Assembly (NCBI GenBank): GCA_023438065.1 | Contig: JAEXRH010000018.1 | Span: forward strand, 92,442-156,441 | Reading direction: 5' to 3' | Source: Spirochaetota bacterium | Lineage (GTDB): Bacteria > Spirochaetota > Spirochaetia > Treponematales > Treponemataceae | DNA: 64,000 bases | Shown: positions 32,513-40,331 of the stretch, one piece after another | How the letters are laid out: each line of letters opens with the position of its first letter | Position numbering within the stretch: the first letter of the stretch is position 1 | The notes under the pieces: generated by a model | Database searches by the model: none | What the model was told of the DNA's origin: nothing | The model's input: the letters and a program-made list of their open reading frames with translations, nothing else | Position numbers and translations under genes: made by a program

Positions 32513-33814
32513 ATGGACATCGTCATATTGCTCGCATTGATTCTCCTCAACGGCTTTTTTTCCATGTCCGAGCTCGCGCTCGTGTCGAGCAAGAAGGTCA
32601 GGCTCGAATACCTCGCGACCGAGCGAAGGGGCGGGGCGAAAACCGCGCTCAGACTCAGGGAGAACTCCGAGAACTTCCTCTCCGCGATCCAGGTCGGCAT
32701 TACCCTCATCGGCATCCTCACCGGCCTTTTCGGGGGGATGAACCTCGCCGAGCTGGTATATCCCTTTTTCGAGCGCTTTCCCTCGATCGCGCCCTACGCT
32801 CACGAGATCGCGCTCGCCGTCATCGTCGTCGCCATCACCTACGTATCCATCGTCCTCGGGGAACTCGTCCCGAAAACCTTCGCGCTGAGCGACCCGGAGC
32901 GAATCGCGTGCGCCGTGGCCCCGGCGATCTGGGCGTTTTGCGCGGTGTTCTATCCCGTCGTGCGCCTCCTTTCCGGATCCACCAACGTCATCAACGCGAT
33001 CGTCGGCATCGAGAAACGCGCGGACGAGGTTACCGAGGAGGAGCTCCGCGGGCTCCTGAAGGCGGCCTCGAGCGAGGGCGTCATCGAGGAAAACCAGCAG
33101 GCGCTCCACGAAAACCTCTTCTACTTTTCCGACAAACGAGCGAAACACCTGATGACCCACCGGACCGAGATCGAGTGGATCGACCTCACCGAGCCCTTCG
33201 ACGAGCTGTCCGTGAAGATAAAGGCGTCGCGGCACAGCAAACTCATCTGCTGCGACGCGGGCCTCGACAACATCGTCGGCTACCTTCGCGTCAAGGACTT
33301 TCTCCTTGCCCTCGACTCAGGATCGAATCCCGACGTGCGCTCGCTCGTCGTGAGCCCGGCCATCGTCGCCGAGAACGCCGACGCGAAAAGCGTCTTCGAT
33401 CTCCTCAAGAAACGGCAGGACTACTTTTGCTTCGTCATCGACGAGTACGGGGGATTCGAGGGGATCATCACGCTCTACGACATCGCCGAGACCATCCTCG
33501 GCGAGATCCCGGAGGAAGGCGAAGACTACGAGCCGGACGTCTACGTGCGCGACGACAGCACCGTACTCGTCTCGGGCGACGCGCCCGTCGAGCGGCTCGC
33601 GGAGATCATCGAGGGATTCACCGTCGACTTCGAGACGATCGACTACTCGACCGTCGCGGGATTCATCCTCAGCATGACGAACAAGGTTCCCGAGGTCGGG
33701 GACAAGCTCGTCGTCCTCGGCCACACGATCGAGGTCGTCGACATCGACGCGCACCGCATCGACAAGATCCTGGTGACCAAGCAGGACTCGGGAAAGGACA
33801 AACCGGAGGAGTGA
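32513..33814 (+). CDS. CNNM/CorC-family (hemolysin C-like) membrane transporter
   Basis: The 433-residue protein has a DUF21 transmembrane domain (residues 1-190; ILLALILLNGFFSMSELALV and ITLIGILTGLFGGMNLAELV), a CBS pair (about 205-330; HLMTHRTEIEWIDL and FCFVIDEYGGFEGIITLYDI) and a CorC_HlyC C-terminal domain (GDAPVERLAEIIEGFTVDFE). CNNM/CorC proteins export magnesium or sodium-coupled divalent metals at the inner membrane and respond to ATP through CBS domains. I use the ATG at 32513 because an extended -10 ends six bases before it. The gene ends 4 bases before the convergent ribA-like gene. Confidence 0.93.
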   Translation: MDIVILLALILLNGFFSMSELALVSSKKVRLEYLATERRGGAKTALRLRENSENFLSAIQVGITLIGILTGLFGGMNLAELVYPFFERFPSIAPYAHEIALAVIVVAITYVSIVLGELVPKTFALSDPERIACAVAPAIWAFCAVFYPVVRLLSGSTNVINAIVGIEKRADEVTEEELRGLLKAASSEGVIEENQQALHENLFYFSDKRAKHLMTHRTEIEWIDLTEPFDELSVKIKASRHSKLICCDAGLDNIVGYLRVKDFLLALDSGSNPDVRSLVVSPAIVAENADAKSVFDLLKKRQDYFCFVIDEYGGFEGIITLYDIAETILGEIPEEGEDYEPDVYVRDDSTVLVSGDAPVERLAEIIEGFTVDFETIDYSTVAGFILSMTNKVPEVGDKLVVLGHTIEVVDIDAHRIDKILVTKQDSGKDKPEE

Positions 33815-33818
33815 TCCC

Positions 33819-34526
33819 TCATTCCCCCGAGCGGAAGTGATCGAGGTCGAGAAGGTGTCCGAACCGGGCGCGCTTCGTCTCGAGATACTGCCGGTCGTGC
33901 TCGTGCGCGGGGAGCTCGTGGCTGACGCGCTCGACGACGGGCACGCCGTTCGATTCCATCTCCGACACCTTGTCGGGATTGTTCGTCATGAGCCTCACGC
34001 TCTCGATCCCGAGCTTCCTGAGCATCTCCGCGGGCACGCGGTACTCGCGCGCGTCGGCGGCGAAGCCGAGGGCGAGATTCGCGTCGATCGTGTCGTATCC
34101 CGCGTCCTGAAGGGCGTAGGCCCTGATCTTGTTCACGAGCCCGATGCCGCGCCCTTCCTCCTGATGATAAAGGACGATTCCCCGTCCCTCGCGCTCGATC
34201 CGCTCAAGGGCAAGGGCGAGCTGCGGGCCGCAATCGCAGCGGAGACTCCCGAGCGCGTCGCCGGTGAGGCACGCCGAGTGTACGCGGACGAGCATCGCCT
34301 TGCCGTCGCCGATATCCCCTTTCAGGACGACGATGTGGTCCTTCCCGTCCTTGTTGTTGACGAAGCCGATTATCCTGAAATGACCACGGGCGGTCGGAAA
34401 GTCGGCGACCGACACCACCTTCACGCAGGTCTCGCGCTCGCACCGCGCGCAGTCGAGCTTGAGCGGACATTTCCTCAGCGACTCGATGTCCTGCGCGATG
34501 ATCTCCTCGACGCTCGGGATTTCCAT
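33819..34526 (-). CDS. ribA: GTP cyclohydrolase II with an N-terminal four-cysteine extension
   Basis: The 235-residue enzyme opens the imidazole ring of GTP, the first step of riboflavin synthesis. It shows the zinc motif RVHSACLTGDALGSLRCDCG and the catalytic segment YHQEEGRGIGLVNKIRAYAL, then RLMTNNPDKV. It lacks the DHBP synthase half found in fused RibBA. The first 35 residues carry Cys20, Cys26, Cys29 and Cys34 (CPLKLDCARCERETC), an addition I do not know from standard RibA and which could bind a second metal. AGGAGGACAGGA precedes the ATG at 34526; the longer frame upstream is not coding. No other riboflavin gene is nearby. Confidence 0.93.
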   Translation of the reverse strand: MEIPSVEEIIAQDIESLRKCPLKLDCARCERETCVKVVSVADFPTARGHFRIIGFVNNKDGKDHIVVLKGDIGDGKAMLVRVHSACLTGDALGSLRCDCGPQLALALERIEREGRGIVLYHQEEGRGIGLVNKIRAYALQDAGYDTIDANLALGFAADAREYRVPAEMLRKLGIESVRLMTNNPDKVSEMESNGVPVVERVSHELPAHEHDRQYLETKRARFGHLLDLDHFRSGE

Positions 34527-34687
34527 TCCTGTCCTCCTCAGTAGCCCCGCGAAACGATCGCGCGGCTTGCCATGCAATGATCGCACGGGAAAGGGCAAAC
34601 GGCAACGGGAAAAACGCGCGATCGCGGTTCGGCGCCTCCCGGGCGAACCTCCAAGTCCCCTTTTGCCGAATAAAAGTCCCCAAACCG

Positions 34688-34696
34688 TGCTATACT
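34688..34696 (+). promoter_or_regulatory. Extended -10 of the multi-TM chemoreceptor gene
   Basis: TG-C-TATACT (34688-34696). The leader to the ATG at 34747 is about 44 bases and ends with GGGGA. Confidence 0.55.
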
Positions 34697-34746
34697 GGCG
34701 GCAACGAAACAGCGCTCGCGGGCGCGCACTTTTTTGGGGAACCGAC

Positions 34747-36804
34747 ATGAAAAAGACACATCTTGCCCTTCGCGTCACCATGAACTCGATAGGGATGATA
34801 TTCGCGATTTACTTCGTCATGCAAATCGTCGCCTACTTCCGCGACAACGCGATCCTCGGGATATCGAGCTTACGCGCGCTTCCCGCGTCCGTCGCCCTCT
34901 TTCTCGCCATGTACGTCCTTCCGCCGATGGCGATTTGCGGGGGGCTCCTCTACCTCTTCGCGCGCCCGCTCGAGAAAACCCTTGGCCGGCTTCGCGCAGG
35001 CGAGTTCCTTTCCCCCGAAGTCGCGGAGCGGACGCGGGTCAGGATTCTCGGCTTCCACGTCATCCTTTACGCGCTCAACATCGTCGGGTTCGTGCTCGGC
35101 TTCGTCATACTCGTCCTCATCGAGGACGGCGTCGCGGGACTCGTGACCCCGTACAGGATCCTCATCCTCGTATCCAACGTCGCGGGCGCCTGCGTGTACG
35201 CGGCGTCCCAGTCGGCGCTCTCGAACATCGCGTTCGGCGAGCTTCGCGACCGGCTCAATCTCAGGGAGATAGGCAGCCGGCGCCTGGAGATCAGGCGATG
35301 GGTGCAGCAGATCCTCATCGGCACGGCGCTCGTCGTGTACGCGCTGACGTTCCTCGAGTTCAACCTTCAAATCCACACGCGCTACTGCGAGCTCGGCTCG
35401 TCTGTCGTCGCCGCGGAACGCGAGGGCAAGCTTTCGCGCGACGAGGCGCTCAAGGCCTTCCATGACGGGATTCCGGCGATCATACCGAACGCGTTAATGC
35501 GGGGCGACGTGGATCTCGACGAGATTTCCCTTCCCTGCGAGACCTCGTCCACGGCCGAAAGCCGCGAGATGCGCATATTCCTCCTTCACGCGCTGTTCAT
35601 CGCGCTCGTCGCGATCCTGATCCATACGACCACCGCGCTCGAGGTACGCGACCAGATGAACGCGATGAGGGCGAGAATCACGGACGTGCTCGACGGCGAG
35701 GGCGACCTGCGAAAGCGGCTTACCCTCCGCTCGATGGACGAATACGGGGAACAGGCGGAACTCATCAATCGGCTTCTCTCGCGCTTCCACGACATGGCCG
35801 TCCGTATCACCAACGCGGCCGCGGAAACCCGCGCCGTGGCGCAATCGATCGACCAGGTGCTCCATGACGCCGAGCGAACCTCGAAGGACGCGGGAGAGGC
35901 CGTCGCGACCCTCGCGGACTCGATCGAGACCGAGGCGGAGTCCTCGCGCGAGCTCACGAAGGCGCTCGACTCCTTCCGCGAGGCGGCGCGGGCCGTCGGG
36001 CTCGCGATCGAGGAACAGCGTCGCTTCGCCGACGACACGGCCGCGGCGATGGAGGAAATGTCCGCGAACATCCGGTCGGTCGAGACCATGACCGACCGCT
36101 CGGGAAGCCTTACCGGGGAACTCGCGTCCAAGGGCGCCGAAGGCTCGGGCGCCGTAACCGAGGCGAGCGCCGCCATCCGGGAGATCGCGAACGCGTCGCA
36201 AGACGTCCTCAAGGTGCTTCAGTCGCTCACGAAAATAGCCGGCGACACGAACCTCCTCGCCATGAACGCCGCGATCGAGGCGGCGCACGCGGGCGATTCG
36301 GGGGCTGGCTTCGCGGTCGTAGCCGACGAGGTACGGCGTCTCGCTACCGACGCCGCGAGGGCGACGAAATCGATCAAGGATCTCATGTCGACGATGAACG
36401 CGCGCGTGCAGCGCGGGGTCGAGGCGTCGAACGTGTCGGGAACCTCGTTCTCGCGGCTCGCGGACGGCATCTCGCAGGCGGCCTCGATATCGAAGGAAAT
36501 CGCGCATGCGATGCGCGAGCAGGGACAGGGCACGATGGAAGTCGAGCAGGCGATCGCGCGCGTCGTCGGCGCGACCGACACGATCCGGTCGCGCATGGCC
36601 GAGCAGGACGAAAGGACCCGCGCGATGGAGCAGAGCCTCGCCTCCGCGCTCGACAGGCTTTCGGACCTCGCCTTCGCGTCCCACGAGCAGTCGGCCGCGG
36701 TACAGCGGCTCGACGCGTCCTTCGCGGCGGTACGCGCCGAGGTAGACCGGAACATATCCGCGACGGGGGTGCTCGAAAAGGTGCTTTCCGGCCTTAAAGT
36801 GTAA
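34747..36804 (+). CDS. Methyl-accepting chemotaxis protein with a polytopic N-terminal domain
   Basis: The 685-residue receptor has about six membrane segments in its first 305 residues (SIGMIFAIYFVMQIVAYF, ALPASVALFLAMYVLPPMAI, NIVGFVLGFVILVLIEDGVA, ILIGTALVVYALTFLEFNL, FLLHALFIALVAILIHTTTA), an unusual polytopic sensor with one larger loop (residues about 210-280). A HAMP domain (about 305-365) and a cytoplasmic signalling domain follow, with the tip KIAGDTNLLAMNAAIEAAHA. The MCP tip interacts with CheA/CheW. I start at the ATG at 34747 with GGGGA upstream; the longer frame runs back through the ribA leader. Ligand unknown; a polytopic sensor may read membrane or redox state. Confidence 0.9.
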   Translation: MKKTHLALRVTMNSIGMIFAIYFVMQIVAYFRDNAILGISSLRALPASVALFLAMYVLPPMAICGGLLYLFARPLEKTLGRLRAGEFLSPEVAERTRVRILGFHVILYALNIVGFVLGFVILVLIEDGVAGLVTPYRILILVSNVAGACVYAASQSALSNIAFGELRDRLNLREIGSRRLEIRRWVQQILIGTALVVYALTFLEFNLQIHTRYCELGSSVVAAEREGKLSRDEALKAFHDGIPAIIPNALMRGDVDLDEISLPCETSSTAESREMRIFLLHALFIALVAILIHTTTALEVRDQMNAMRARITDVLDGEGDLRKRLTLRSMDEYGEQAELINRLLSRFHDMAVRITNAAAETRAVAQSIDQVLHDAERTSKDAGEAVATLADSIETEAESSRELTKALDSFREAARAVGLAIEEQRRFADDTAAAMEEMSANIRSVETMTDRSGSLTGELASKGAEGSGAVTEASAAIREIANASQDVLKVLQSLTKIAGDTNLLAMNAAIEAAHAGDSGAGFAVVADEVRRLATDAARATKSIKDLMSTMNARVQRGVEASNVSGTSFSRLADGISQAASISKEIAHAMREQGQGTMEVEQAIARVVGATDTIRSRMAEQDERTRAMEQSLASALDRLSDLAFASHEQSAAVQRLDASFAAVRAEVDRNISATGVLEKVLSGLKV

Positions 36805-36877
36805 GTCGTCTTCCACGGCCATGACCGTGCCGCGCGCGCTTTCGCCCGCGCGAACCGCTCGCCCCGTCAGGCGCGAT

Positions 36878-37882
36878 TCACGCGCGCAACGCCTCGCGGG
36901 AAAGAAGTTTTTCGATCTCGGCCATCTGCGCGCCCGTAAGCGGCCCCTTTTCCATGGCGCGCGCGTTTTCCTCCGCCTGCTTTTCGTCACGGAATCCCGG
37001 TATCGGGATCGCTACGGGACTTTTCGCCCAGAGCCACGCGAGCGCGCCCTGCGCGAGCGTCCGTCCGTCCGACGAGAGAATCTCGCGCGCCGAGGCAAGG
37101 GCGTCGATCCAGTCTTTCCGCGGCCGACCGTTATCGTAGCCGGGATGCCAGGCGACCTTCTGCCTGAAATCGTTCGAGGGGAACTTCGTGCTTTCGGTAA
37201 ACTTCCCGGTCAGCAGCCCCATCGCGAGCGGACCGCGAATCGCGCTCCCGAGATTCTCCCGCTCGCAAAAGGCGAGGAGTTCGCCGTTCCCGTCGAACAC
37301 GCTGAATTGCTGCTCGATTACCCCGCAGGAGGGCGATGTCGCGAACGCCCGCACCGCGTCAAGACGGTCGGTACTCCAGCCGAAGGTGCGGATCTTTCCC
37401 TCCGCGACGAGTTTTTCGAGCTCGCCCCGGGCCTCGAGCGCGCGCTCAACGGCGAGACCGCCGACGTGCAAAAACGCCACGTCGAGGCAATCGACGCCGA
37501 GCCTCGCGAGGGTTTTCTCAATGTCCTCCCTGACGTGCGGGGCTACGTCGGATACGTCCTCGCTCGCGCCGTACGGCATGACGTTCTTCGCCCCTTCGTC
37601 CACCCGGTAGCCGAATTTCGACGCGATCACGATCTTGTCCCGCTTTCCGCGAATCGCCTTCCCGAGCACGCGCTCGCTGTGCCCGCAGCCGTAATTCGCC
37701 GCGGTATCGAAAAAGGTTACCCCGAGGTCGATCGCGCGCCTGATCGCCCGCTCGGATTCCGCGTCGTCGACGACGCCCCAGCCGGCCGCCCCGCCCAAAA
37801 AGTTCCAGGGCCCGCCGATCGCCCAGCAGCCGAGTCCGAGCGCGCTCACCTCGATCCCGCTTCGTCCCAATATCCGTTTCAT
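36878..37882 (-). CDS. Aldo/keto reductase
   Basis: The 334-residue enzyme is a cytoplasmic NADPH-dependent AKR of the general stress/YghZ-like type. The catalytic set is present: Asp and Tyr in FFDTAANYGCGHSERVLG, Lys in IVIASKFGYR and His in DVAFLHVGG. Family landmarks include ILGRSGIEVSALGLGCWAIG at the start and FRDEKQAEENARAMEKGPLT near the end. Members reduce aldehydes or ketones of varied substrates. GGAGGATCGATA precedes the ATG. It faces the chemoreceptor gene convergently and lies downstream of trx, with separate ribosome-binding site and a 145-base gap. Confidence 0.92.
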   Translation of the reverse strand: MKRILGRSGIEVSALGLGCWAIGGPWNFLGGAAGWGVVDDAESERAIRRAIDLGVTFFDTAANYGCGHSERVLGKAIRGKRDKIVIASKFGYRVDEGAKNVMPYGASEDVSDVAPHVREDIEKTLARLGVDCLDVAFLHVGGLAVERALEARGELEKLVAEGKIRTFGWSTDRLDAVRAFATSPSCGVIEQQFSVFDGNGELLAFCERENLGSAIRGPLAMGLLTGKFTESTKFPSNDFRQKVAWHPGYDNGRPRKDWIDALASAREILSSDGRTLAQGALAWLWAKSPVAIPIPGFRDEKQAEENARAMEKGPLTGAQMAEIEKLLSREALRA

Positions 37883-38027
37883 TATCGATCCTCCATGGGC
37901 GCCCCGCTTTCTGTTCGCGCGCGGGACGCGCTTCCTTCACGATAATGATACATAAACCGGAGAGATCGGTGCGAACCACTTAAGCGCGCGTTTCTTGAGC
38001 CACTTCTCGCGCGCTGGGCGGCGAGCG

Positions 38028-38339
38028 TTACGCGATCATGGCGAGAAGCGAGGCTTTCGGCTTGAACCCGACGGCGGCGTTCGTGACCTTGCCGTCTTTC
38101 ATGACGACGAGGGTCGGGATGCTCGAGACACCGAAGGCTTCCGCGAGCTCGGGTTGCTCGTCGACGTTCACCTTGCAGACCTTCGCCTTACCCGCCGTTT
38201 CCCCGGCGACTTCCTCGACCACGGGGCCGAGCATCTTGCAGGGACCGCACCAGGGAGCCCAAAAGTCGATCAATACCGGTTTGTCCGATTTCAGTACCTC
38301 GGTCTCGAAGTTCTCTTTCGTAACGTGCAATGCGTTCAT
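38028..38339 (-). CDS. trxA: Thioredoxin
   Basis: The 103-residue protein is a standard thioredoxin: VLIDFWAPWCGPCKMLGPVV with the redox pair Cys31/Cys34 in WCGPC, and the cis-proline segment GVSSIPTLVVMKDG. It reduces disulfides in the cytoplasm. GGAGGCACGACC leads to the ATG at 38339; the open frame can be extended into the ferredoxin gene but that part is not thioredoxin. It follows a 57-residue ferredoxin by 25 bases on the same strand, so the two are likely co-transcribed, which hints at electron flow from ferredoxin to this thioredoxin, directly or through an unseen reductase. Confidence 0.94.
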   Translation of the reverse strand: MNALHVTKENFETEVLKSDKPVLIDFWAPWCGPCKMLGPVVEEVAGETAGKAKVCKVNVDEQPELAEAFGVSSIPTLVVMKDGKVTNAAVGFKPKASLLAMIA

Positions 38340-38364
38340 GGTCGTGCCTCCTTCTCTTGTTCTC

Positions 38365-38538
38365 TCATTCCGAAATCGCCCGCATCGGGCATGCGCGAAC
38401 GCATTTCCCGCACTTGACGCACTTCGCCTCGTCAATCACGGGAAGCCCGTTACCTTGCTGGCTGATCGCCCCGACGGGACAAAGCCTTCGGGCCGGACAG
38501 GGATGATTCGCGGGACAGCGATTCGCGTTTACGTTCAT
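38365..38538 (-). CDS. Small 4Fe-4S ferredoxin-like protein
   Basis: This 57-residue gene is short enough to be missed by length cut-offs. The second half carries a perfect [4Fe-4S] motif, Cys40-x2-Cys43-x2-Cys46-x3-Cys50-Pro (CVKCGKCVRACPMRAI). The first half has Cys8, Cys14 and Cys20-Pro (CPANHPCPARRLCPVGAI), a degenerate cluster site in which spacing is wider than CxxC, as in some small ferredoxins of anaerobes. GAGG lies 8 bases before the ATG. It is upstream of trxA in one apparent operon. It probably passes single electrons in the cytoplasm; partner unknown. Confidence 0.85.
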   Translation of the reverse strand: MNVNANRCPANHPCPARRLCPVGAISQQGNGLPVIDEAKCVKCGKCVRACPMRAISE

Positions 38539-38702
38539 GTTCCATACCTCACGAGTATCAAGCTACGGTATCGGGGGAGAATTGACAGTGACGTAATCAC
38601 GAAAGGAGCCGCGGCGGAACGGAGGCGGGCATTCACGCGCATCGCGTTCTTGCCCTGGTCAGGCCGTTTCGGGTATATAGTACCCCGAAAGAGGAGTTAA
38701 CG

Positions 38703-39146
38703 ATGAATCACGGGGAAAAGGCCGTCGAGTATTTCTGCAAAGGGTATAATTGCGCGCAGTCGACCGCGGCGGCGTTCGCTGAAGACGCGGGATTGAGCGA
38801 AAAGGCGGTCACGACGATGATGGCCGGTTTCGGCGGCGGGATCGGCGGCACGCGGGAGCTCTGCGGCGCCGTTACCGGCATGGTATGGGCCCTCGGGCTT
38901 CGCGGGGGATCTTTCGATCCCCGGGACAACGAGGCGAAAACGAAACTGTACGCGAACGTTCGCGAGGCGATTCACGAGTTCTCAGAAAAATTCGGGACGA
39001 CCAATTGCCGGGAGCTCCTTCTCAAGGCGGGATGCCTTCCCAAGCCGGATCCTTCCGTGCGCAACGCCGAATACTACGCGGAGCGCCCGTGCGCGCACTT
39101 CGTCGGGGCAGCGGCCGAGATCGCCGCGCGGAGAAGCGGGAGCTAG
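38703..39146 (+). CDS. C_GCAxxG_C_C family protein
   Basis: The 147-residue protein matches the C-GCAxxG-C-C family (PF09719): KGYNCAQSTAAAFAEDAG, then FGGGIGGTRELCGAVTGMVW, TNCRELLLKAG and a late cysteine in RPCAHFVGAAAE. The conserved cysteines suggest a metal or Fe-S cofactor; members are common in anaerobes near redox genes and some are exported, though this one has no signal peptide. Function is not established. It has its own promoter (TATAGT at 38676-38681) and ribosome-binding site GAGGAG. It diverges from the ferredoxin-trx unit, another redox link. Confidence 0.9.
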   Translation: MNHGEKAVEYFCKGYNCAQSTAAAFAEDAGLSEKAVTTMMAGFGGGIGGTRELCGAVTGMVWALGLRGGSFDPRDNEAKTKLYANVREAIHEFSEKFGTTNCRELLLKAGCLPKPDPSVRNAEYYAERPCAHFVGAAAEIAARRSGS

Positions 39147-39217
39147 CGGGTTACTTCGGCAGGCGTGCCTTCTCGGCCGACGCCGGGGTTTCGCGTTTCG
39201 TCGGGCGAATACCGCGC

Positions 39218-39246
39218 TTGCCGTTCGCGCGTCGTCGGTGTACACT
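39218..39246 (+). promoter_or_regulatory. Promoter of the LytTR gene, very short leader
   Basis: TTGCCG (39218-39223), 17 bases, TACACT (39241-39246). The ATG at 39258 is about five bases after the predicted +1 and has no Shine-Dalgarno. Confidence 0.55.
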
Positions 39247-39257
39247 GATTCATCGCC

Positions 39258-39851
39258 ATGATGAACGTCGCGCTCCACTGCCCCGAACACCGGAAGATTC
39301 TCATGAACGAATTCCTCGCGAATCGGGGACTTTTCGTCTCCGAAGCAGGGGAGACTCTTCTCGTGTGCGAAGATGGCCACGATCCGGAATCGAGGCCCGA
39401 CGCGGCGGTCACCCTCTGCTATAACCCGGACCGGCTCCGCGAGTTCGACGAGTGCCTCCGGGAATTTGCCGCGCATTTACTCTCCGAAGAGACCGCGTCC
39501 CAGCCACGGGAACTGAACAAATCGATCATCATGGGAAAGCGCGGGGACTGTTTCGAGATCGTGAGGCTCGACGACGTCTACGCCTTCGAGTCGACAGGCG
39601 ACGATACCTTCTGCCTCGTCGATTCGGGCCGGCTCGGCGTAAAGCCAAGGCTCTACGAGATCGAGCGGGCGTACGCGGAAAAAGGCTTCATCAGGATCGG
39701 GAAGCCCTACGTCGTGAACGTGTCGCGCATCGCGGAGGTCGTTCCCTGGTTCGGGGGAAAGATCCTCCTCCGGATGGACGGCATGAAGGAAACCCTCGAG
39801 GTGTCGCGCGCCTACGCGCGGCAATTCCGCGAATTCCTGGGGATGGCATGA
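39258..39851 (+). CDS. LytTR-domain transcriptional regulator without receiver
   Basis: The 197-residue protein ends in a LytTR DNA-binding domain (residues about 95-195): IVRLDDVYAFESTGDDTFCL, YEIERAYAEKGFIRIGKPYV and VNVSRIAEVVPWFGGKIL match the beta-rich fold. The first 90 residues (ALHCPEHRKILMNEFLANRG) resemble no receiver and have no phospho-acceptor. Receiver-less LytTR proteins usually pair with a small membrane protein that holds them inactive; here a four-helix membrane protein gene starts one base after the stop. The pair therefore probably forms a membrane-inhibited switch. The start may be the first or second of two adjacent ATGs. Confidence 0.85.
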   Translation: MMNVALHCPEHRKILMNEFLANRGLFVSEAGETLLVCEDGHDPESRPDAAVTLCYNPDRLREFDECLREFAAHLLSEETASQPRELNKSIIMGKRGDCFEIVRLDDVYAFESTGDDTFCLVDSGRLGVKPRLYEIERAYAEKGFIRIGKPYVVNVSRIAEVVPWFGGKILLRMDGMKETLEVSRAYARQFREFLGMA

Positions 39852-39852
39852 C

Positions 39853-40269
39853 ATGAAACTTCGATTCTGGTTCAGCGCGACTCCGATCATCGTCTCCTCC
39901 GCAATCGGCGCCGCCGTCGCCTCGATTTTCAACCTGACGATCGGGGATCCATGGTCGGCAAGCGCGCTCAAGGGTGCCGTCGCGGGTATCCTGATCGGAT
40001 TGGCGGCGGAATGCGCCTTCATCGCGACGGCCCGCTGGATCAACAGAAAACCCGTCCTTTCCTTCGTCTCCGTCATCCTCGTCATCGCCTCGGGCACCGC
40101 GCTCTGCCTCTTTTTGTCTCCGACCCCGCGACCGTCGCTCGGCCTTTCCGTCGCGATCGTCGCGGTATCCGAACTCGCCGGAATCTCGGCGACCGCGCTC
40201 TTCTGGCGCGCGAGCAGGAAAATGAACGATCGCCTCGTGCAAACGAAAAAGCATTTCACCGGCCGATAA
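39853..40269 (+). CDS. Four-helix membrane protein, probable inhibitor partner of the LytTR regulator
   Basis: The 138-residue product has four hydrophobic helices (TPIIVSSAIGAAVASIFNLT, LKGAVAGILIGLAAECAFIA, VLSFVSVILVIASGTALCLF, GLSVAIVAVSELAGISATAL) and a basic cytoplasmic tail (RASRKMNDRLVQTKKHFTGR). The layout is like the DUF3021-type proteins encoded after LytTR regulators, although I cannot confirm that family by sequence alone. It starts one base after the LytTR stop and must be co-translated. Role as sensor or inhibitor is inference. Confidence 0.65.
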   Translation: MKLRFWFSATPIIVSSAIGAAVASIFNLTIGDPWSASALKGAVAGILIGLAAECAFIATARWINRKPVLSFVSVILVIASGTALCLFLSPTPRPSLGLSVAIVAVSELAGISATALFWRASRKMNDRLVQTKKHFTGR

Positions 40270-40307
40270 TGGCATCTTGCCGACAAACGCGGGTGCTCGA
40301 GAAGCGG

Positions 40308-40331
40308 GGCATGCTAATCTCCCCGCATGCC
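40308..40331. promoter_or_regulatory. Leaderless promoter and inverted repeat of the activase operon
   Basis: TG-C-TAATCT (40312-40320) is an extended -10 that ends six bases before the ATG at 40327. GGCATGC (40308-40314) and GCATGCC (40325-40331) form a 7-bp inverted repeat that brackets the -10 and covers the start codon. Confidence 0.5.

Noticed and set aside
38589..38601. GTGACGTAATCAC as a CRP-type site upstream of the ferredoxin and C_GCAxxG genes
   Set aside because: The spacer is five bases instead of six and neither promoter is at a fitting distance.
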